From Streptomyces sp. L-9-10 (GTDB lineage: Bacteria; Actinomycetota; Actinomycetes; Streptomycetales; Streptomycetaceae), in NCBI RefSeq assembly GCF_004151105.1, contig NZ_PHRF01000005.1:362827-426826 (forward strand): a stretch of DNA of 64,000 nucleotides, given 5' to 3'. Every line of letters starts with the position of its first letter. Positions within the stretch are counted from its first letter, which is position 1. The notes beneath the pieces were generated by a model. The model was not told the DNA's origin. It was given only the letters and a program-made list of their open reading frames with translations, and made no database searches. A program made the position numbers and the translations under genes. Shown piece by piece: positions 59,993 to 64,000 of this stretch.

Positions 59993-60709
59993 TCACACAA
60001 GCGGCTGCCCTCCGTCGACCGCCAGGCTGACGCCCGTCATGAACGTATTGGTCATGGCGAAGACCACGGCCTGGGCGATGTCCTCGGGCGTGCCGAGCCG
60101 GCGTGCGGGGTTGGCCGCGGACAGCTTTTCCAGGAAGGCGCCTTTCTTCTCGCCCAGCCCGTCCCACGCTCCGGTGTCGACGGTCCCCGGGGAGATGGCG
60201 TTCACCCGCAGTGGGGCCAGTTCCACGGCCAGTGAACGGATCACCACGTTCACCGAGCCGTTCGTCGCCGCCACCCCGAGAAATCCGGGATCCGGCTCAA
60301 GAGCGGCCACCCCGGAGAAGAACACGAGCGACCCTGTCCTCGGCATCTCGGGCGCGAAGTGCTTGGCCAGCATGATCGGACCCACGACCTTCGTGTGGAA
60401 GGACAGCAGGATCGCCTCCGGGCTCAACTCCCCGAGGGCGCCGCGGGCCCTCGCCGAGGCGGTGGACACCACGTGATGGACGCTGCCCACGTCGTCGGCC
60501 AGAGCCGCGATCGAGGCCTCGTCCGTAAGGTCGACACCCTTCACGGACACGGACGTGCCCTTGTACGCGGACTCAAGTGCCTCGCGGTTACGTCCCGCGG
60601 CGACCACCTGGGCCCCCTCGGCCGCTGCCGCGCCGACAATGGCCCGCGCGATGCCGCTCCCGCGCCCGACCACAAGAACCGTCTCGCCCTGCAGAGAACC
60701 AGTCATCAT
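59993..60709 (-). CDS. SDR-fold protein lacking the catalytic Tyr-Lys pair
   Basis: 238 residues from the first of two adjacent ATGs (60709), GGAG upstream. Rossmann start VLVVGRGSGIARAIVGAAAAEGAQVVAAGRNREAL and end RVNAISPGTVDTGAWDG, GTPEDIAQAVVFAMTNTFMTGVSLAVDGGQPLV are those of classical SDRs. The active-site stretch reads FFSGVAALEPDPGFLGVAATNGSVNVV, where the Y-x-x-x-K motif should be; Tyr and Lys are both absent. It may be a sensor, a binding protein or a mechanistically altered reductase. Downstream of the DUF427 gene with 31 bases between, so probably one operon. Confidence 0.82.
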   Translation of the reverse strand: MMTGSLQGETVLVVGRGSGIARAIVGAAAAEGAQVVAAGRNREALESAYKGTSVSVKGVDLTDEASIAALADDVGSVHHVVSTASARARGALGELSPEAILLSFHTKVVGPIMLAKHFAPEMPRTGSLVFFSGVAALEPDPGFLGVAATNGSVNVVIRSLAVELAPLRVNAISPGTVDTGAWDGLGEKKGAFLEKLSAANPARRLGTPEDIAQAVVFAMTNTFMTGVSLAVDGGQPLV

Positions 60710-60740
60710 GCGCTCCTTCGCTTGGGTGAGGACCTCGTCT

Positions 60741-61601
60741 TCAGCGGGTGAGGACCTCTTCGGTTCCCAGACCCCGGTCGGCCCCGTGGGGCACCACCTG
60801 CTGGCCCGGCTCAAGGCGCAGCCGCTCACCGTCGAGGTGGACCTCGACCTTGTCGGGCTCGAACGAGACCAGGTCGCCGACCCGCCCGACCTCGGCGTAG
60901 GCATCGCGGTACGACCACGCCGCCCGCTTGGACTCACCGATGTCGTAGTAGTCGGCCAGCCCCTTGTAGGGGCAGAACGTCCGGCCCTCGACCGGGGTCA
61001 GTTCCTTCTCCTGGATGTCCTCGCGCGGCACGTACCACCGCGGTGCGAACCCTGATTCGTACAGCACCACGGGCCGGGTGGTCCGCGCGATCGGCGTGTC
61101 CCCCGAGCGCACCTCCATGGTGCGGGACGTGTCGCGGATGTCGATGCGGTGGTACGGGTCCGCCGCGTGCCCGAGGATCCGCTCGTCCTCCTCGTAGAAG
61201 GCGTCCATGGCCGGCCACGCGAAGGCGGCACGCCCCTCCAACTCGCCGGCGTACGCGGGGAGCCCCGTGAACTGCCACGCCGCGCGTTCAGCGCGATGGC
61301 CCGCGGCGTTCGCGGTGAACCAGGACGTCTCGCCGAGCTCGCGGTGCCGGGTGATGTGCCCGTCGGCCACCAGCACGCCGGGGCGCACCGACGACAGCGG
61401 GAAGTAGGCGACCGGATACCGTCCCGGCTCGTGCAGCACGACGACGTCCTCGCTGTCCGCGATCCACTCCCCGCCGAATCTCACCCTCATGCGGCGGCGC
61501 AGCCGCTCCGCGAAGAGCAGCCTCTCCGGCAGGGGCTCGGGGGTGAGGAACCTCCCGAGCGCGGTGGGGGAGTGCGGTCCCTGTTGCCATGCGAGTCCCA
61601 T
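60741..61601 (-). CDS. Double DUF427-domain protein
   Basis: 286 residues, AAGGAACC before the ATG. Two DUF427 units are visible: MRVRFGGEWIADSEDVVVLHEPGRYPVAYFPLSSVR and VRSGDTPIARTTRPVVLYESGFAPRWYVPREDIQEKELTPVEGRTFCPYKGLADYYDI, with the repeated PVVLYE/VVVLHE and W-Y-V-P elements. The family is common in actinomycetes and of unknown biochemical role. Same strand as and just upstream of the SDR-like gene, and divergent from the CGNR regulator that may control both. Confidence 0.87.
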   Translation of the reverse strand: MGLAWQQGPHSPTALGRFLTPEPLPERLLFAERLRRRMRVRFGGEWIADSEDVVVLHEPGRYPVAYFPLSSVRPGVLVADGHITRHRELGETSWFTANAAGHRAERAAWQFTGLPAYAGELEGRAAFAWPAMDAFYEEDERILGHAADPYHRIDIRDTSRTMEVRSGDTPIARTTRPVVLYESGFAPRWYVPREDIQEKELTPVEGRTFCPYKGLADYYDIGESKRAAWSYRDAYAEVGRVGDLVSFEPDKVEVHLDGERLRLEPGQQVVPHGADRGLGTEEVLTR

Positions 61602-61785
61602 GACCGGTTCCTTTCGTCGGAGGCCCCTACTACGAGCTCGCGATTAACGGATAAATCAACCGTAGAACCATTAGGCGTGCCTCGCAAGGAGAGGCATGCG
61701 GACCCGTTCTGACTCAGGGTGCTCGTCCAGGTACCCCTGGTGCCCTGTCGGGGGCTCATGGATGGCTAATGGATACAGTGGCAGC

Positions 61786-62388
61786 GTGAGCATTCGAGTG
61801 GGTGTGGATGAGCTACAGGGCGCGGGGTTCCCGATGGGCGGCGAACCACTCGTCGCGCTGGACCTGGCCGACACATTGATGACGGTCACGGAACCGGCCA
61901 CAGACCTCATCGGCACCCGGGACGCCTCCGCGACCTGGTGGGCGCTGCAATCCGGAAGCCTGCCGCCCGGCCCTGTTCCCGACGCCGCGGCCACACGCCG
62001 GCTGCGCGCCGCGATCCGCGACGTCCTGGACTCCCATCTGGAGGCCCGCGACGCCCGGCCCCATTCGGTGGACGACCTCAACGCCGCCGCGTCCGCGGCT
62101 CCCATGAGCCCTCGGCTGGTCGTGACGGCGGATGGCATCCACCGCGAGGAGCGCTGGCACACCGAATACGGCGGGAACGCGGCGCTGGCCGCCATCGCCG
62201 CGGAGGCCATCGGGCTGCTCGCCGACCCCGAACGGCTCCGGCTCCTGCGCCGCTGCGCCGATCCGGCCTGCTCGATGCTCTTCCTCGCCGGGAACAAGCG
62301 GCGCAAGTGGTGCACCAGCAACATCTGCGGCAACCGCGCGCGGGTCGCCCGCCACTATGAACGCACACACGGCGACCGATCCGTGTAG
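61786..62388 (+). CDS. CGNR zinc-finger (ABATE-type) regulator
   Basis: 200 residues from the GTG at 61786; ATG at 61762 is an alternative. A GGATACAG box eight bases upstream suggests a leaderless message. N-terminal part GGEPLVALDLADTLMTV and a helical ABATE region, then LRRCADPACSMLFLAGNKRRKWCTSNICGNRARVARHYERTHG, the CGNR zinc finger with four Cys (C-x4-C and C-x4-C) for metal and DNA binding. Family members act as transcriptional regulators of stress or metabolism. Divergent from the DUF427/SDR pair, its probable target. Confidence 0.87.
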   Translation: MSIRVGVDELQGAGFPMGGEPLVALDLADTLMTVTEPATDLIGTRDASATWWALQSGSLPPGPVPDAAATRRLRAAIRDVLDSHLEARDARPHSVDDLNAAASAAPMSPRLVVTADGIHREERWHTEYGGNAALAAIAAEAIGLLADPERLRLLRRCADPACSMLFLAGNKRRKWCTSNICGNRARVARHYERTHGDRSV

Positions 62389-62618
62389 GCAGGTCTGCCA
62401 CCGGCGGGGCACCACCCATGCCGCGTTCGCAAGCACCGGGCGCCTGCCGGACCGAGCGGTTGGACCAGACAGAACTCGTTTCCCGAGCGCGTCGTGGGCC
62501 GGCTGGCACACCTCGCTGACATACGCGGCGAAGCCACGGAATCCGCAACCGCCGGGACCTCCCTGCTTCCCGCACCGCCCGACACTCCCGGCCGCTTGTG
62601 GTTTCGGCCCGTCGGCTG
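62389..62618. other. Gap between convergent genes
   Basis: About 230 bases between the CGNR gene and the end of the minus-strand hypothetical gene. I see no clear hairpin and no protein pattern here. Confidence 0.35.
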
Positions 62619-63251
62619 TCACCAAGTGGTGAGGTCAACTGCGTGGACACAGTGGGGATCGGCCTTGTCCGCCACCCAGCGTTCCTTCTCGCACACGAGC
62701 GCCGGGAGCGCGGCCAGCAGGGCCGTCAGCGCGCCGGTGAGCCGTACGTCCGCCGCGATCAGACCGTCGGCTTCCTCGACCGCGAGGTAGAGCCGCATGC
62801 TGTCCGGGCCGGTGAAGAGGAAACCGCACAGCGCCGGGTCCGGCGGGGTCTCGACGAACGGCCAAGCCAGTGCGCGCAGGACGCGCAGCGCCCGGTCCGT
62901 GCGAGCCGGCGGGGCGGGTTCAACCTCGGCGGTGTCCACGCGGACCAGGGCCATGCCCATCACGGACCTGTCCGAACGGGGGAGACCGCCGGACGCGAGC
63001 GCTCGTGTCCAGCCCAGTACCAGGGGAGCGGTGACCGGCTCGTCATCGTCGTCCGACAGCGGGATCTCGTACGCGACCAGTTCCCGCGCCGCTTCGGCGT
63101 CGGCGGCGCCGGTCACGATCCGGACCGCCTCACGCGTCGGCAGGACGCCGCGCAGGAAGGTCCGGCCGGCAAGGGGCATCACCGTGTAGTCGAGAAGGAA
63201 GCGTGTGATGTGCGCCTGCTGCTCGACCGTCTCCCCGCACAGACCGCTCAC
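62619..63251 (-). CDS. Hypothetical protein coupled to a secreted protein
   Basis: 210 residues if begun at the GTG that overlaps the stop of the upstream gene (GTGA at 63248-63251); an ATG at 63272 would overlap by 25 bases. Sequence features include ARELVAYEIPLSDDDDEPVTAPLVLGWTRALA, RVLRALAWPFVETPPDPALCGFLFTGPDSMRLYLAVEEADGLIAADVRLTGALTALLAAL. No membrane helix, no known family. Likely cytoplasmic and made together with the secreted protein before it, for which it may be a partner or immunity factor; that is speculation. Confidence 0.6.
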   Translation of the reverse strand: MSGLCGETVEQQAHITRFLLDYTVMPLAGRTFLRGVLPTREAVRIVTGAADAEAARELVAYEIPLSDDDDEPVTAPLVLGWTRALASGGLPRSDRSVMGMALVRVDTAEVEPAPPARTDRALRVLRALAWPFVETPPDPALCGFLFTGPDSMRLYLAVEEADGLIAADVRLTGALTALLAALPALVCEKERWVADKADPHCVHAVDLTTW

Positions 63252-63685
63252 TCGTTGATCCAGTTCGGGCACTTGTTGACGCCTTTGCAGTAGGCCGTGA
63301 TGACACCGATCTTCTTGCCCTTGCCCGCGTCGTATTCACCATCGGCTGTGCGGCGGGCGTACTGCACGACGACCACGATGTCGACCCGCTTTCCGTTGTT
63401 GAGGGCGACACCGTGGTATTCGAGGCGCCCCCCGTTCTTCTTGTCCACTTTCCCGGCCAAGGCGGCGTCAACGATCCTGCATTTCTTGATGTTGTGCTTG
63501 CCGGAGAAGTGGTTCCAGCCGAGGTCGCCGTTGCCGTGGCGGGTGGGGATCACCCGTCCGTCGGGATCGGTCTCCTCGCACTTCACCTTCTTGTTCCAGT
63601 ACCGCTCCGCCGACGCGTCGGACACCGGCACGGCAACGAGTACGGCAGCGACGACTGTCGCGGCCACGACGCTCATCATCCTCAT
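63248..63685 (-). CDS. Small secreted protein, Lys-rich
   Basis: 145 residues from the ATG at 63685: signal peptide RMMSVVAATVVAAVLVAVPVSDASA, then a basic mature domain with NKKVKCEETDPDGRVIPTRHGNGDLGWNHFSGKHNIKKCRIVDAALAGKVDKKNGGRLEYHGVALNNGKRVDIVVVVQYARRTADGEYDAGKGKKIGVITAYCKGVNKCPNWINE. Four cysteines could form two disulfides. RHGNGDLGWNHFSGKHNI recalls small secreted nuclease- or toxin-like domains, but no catalytic motif can be confirmed. Its stop overlaps the next start, so both proteins are made together. Confidence 0.7.
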   Translation of the reverse strand: MRMMSVVAATVVAAVLVAVPVSDASAERYWNKKVKCEETDPDGRVIPTRHGNGDLGWNHFSGKHNIKKCRIVDAALAGKVDKKNGGRLEYHGVALNNGKRVDIVVVVQYARRTADGEYDAGKGKKIGVITAYCKGVNKCPNWINE

Positions 63686-63903
63686 GTCCGGACCGTGCCA
63701 CACCCGGGGCGGCCATATGTCTTCCTCGTCGGCAGATTCGTTTCTCTGCTCCCCGGACGGATGATTCAGGTATCCGCACATGGACGACGACCCAGACGAC
63801 ATAGATGACGACACAGACGACGGAGGCTTGTCGCTGTCGTTCACGCGACAAGGGCGCGATCAGCCGGCAAAGCGCCCCGGCAGGCCCCACGGAGACATCG
63901 CGC

Positions 63904-64000
63904 CTAGGGTCTTTCGTTTGGATCAGGCCGGATCAGGGAGCGGGGTCTGGTGGAGGGGGTCCCTCCCGTGCCGTTCAGGCTACGGGGGAGGATCGCAAGG
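63904..64000. mobile_element. Inverted-repeat element, copy 2 (cut by window end)
   Basis: Begins CTAG then GGTCTTTCGTTTGGATCA. Its first 49 bases match, without a difference that I can see, the right end of the element at 14075-14240 read on the opposite strand. After GGTCTGGTG the two copies diverge through an insert of about 35 bases with a GGGGGTCCCTCCC hairpin, then GGATCGCAAGG resumes. The far end is outside the window. Confidence 0.75.

Overview
The window reads as chromosome from a Streptomyces-like actinomycete. It is very GC-rich with strong G/C bias at third codon positions, uses GTG and TTG starts freely, and is crowded with TetR, HxlR, Rrf2, Lrp, MerR, LysR and ArsR regulators. 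It encodes many flavin- or probable F420-dependent oxidoreductases and contains the actinobacterial sulfur-gene leader peptide. I see no rRNA, tRNA, ribosomal or replication genes, so it looks like an accessory region such as a chromosome arm. All functions are inferred from the sequence by reading; nothing was searched.

Layout. 1-9441: redox genes, several with their regulator and a visible operator (aldo/keto reductase, an alkanesulfonate-type monooxygenase behind a leader peptide, two quinone-oxidoreductase-like enzymes, TetR, Rrf2 and HxlR regulators), ending in a membrane-anchored Mrr-like nuclease. 9910-14240: amidohydrolase, trans-sulfuration PLP enzyme, Lrp regulator, PhzF protein, and a short inverted-repeat element touching the PhzF start codon. 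14387-20947: a sulfur locus with two divergent leader peptides, a glutathione-transferase-like gene (possibly carrying compensated frameshifts) and an operon of four luciferase-like monooxygenases closed by a terminator hairpin.

21429-27999 is the most striking region. A 68-residue double-glycine peptide without cysteine is followed by an HlyD-type adaptor, a C39 peptidase-ABC exporter and a second large ABC protein of the NHLM bacteriocin-export type, with no peptide-modifying enzyme nearby. 28072-32225: Lrp regulator, AbgT transporter and M20 carboxypeptidase, a probable aminoacyl-glutamate uptake and cleavage unit. 32322-37502: a Clp-N/HTH protein beside a long palindrome, a TPP enzyme, a dialkylglycine decarboxylase and its divergent LysR regulator.

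37539-41557: SDR with ArsR regulator, zinc ribbon, DinB-like protein, a 41-residue membrane peptide and an epoxide hydrolase. 41828-46187: a compact operon with an MfnB-type furan-phosphate synthase, aldehyde dehydrogenase, zinc alcohol dehydrogenase and an 18-codon ORF, beside a convergent methyltransferase; this could be a small furan-metabolite pathway. 46595-63685: mostly single stress and resistance genes (probable F420 enzyme, cupin, SRPBCC, VOC/HxlR pair, MBL hydrolase, TetR, GNAT, YceI, methyltransferase, TipA-like MerR, alpha/beta hydrolase, MOSC-ferredoxin reductase fusion, SDR/DUF427, CGNR regulator and a coupled pair with a secreted protein). A second copy of the inverted-repeat element runs off the right edge.
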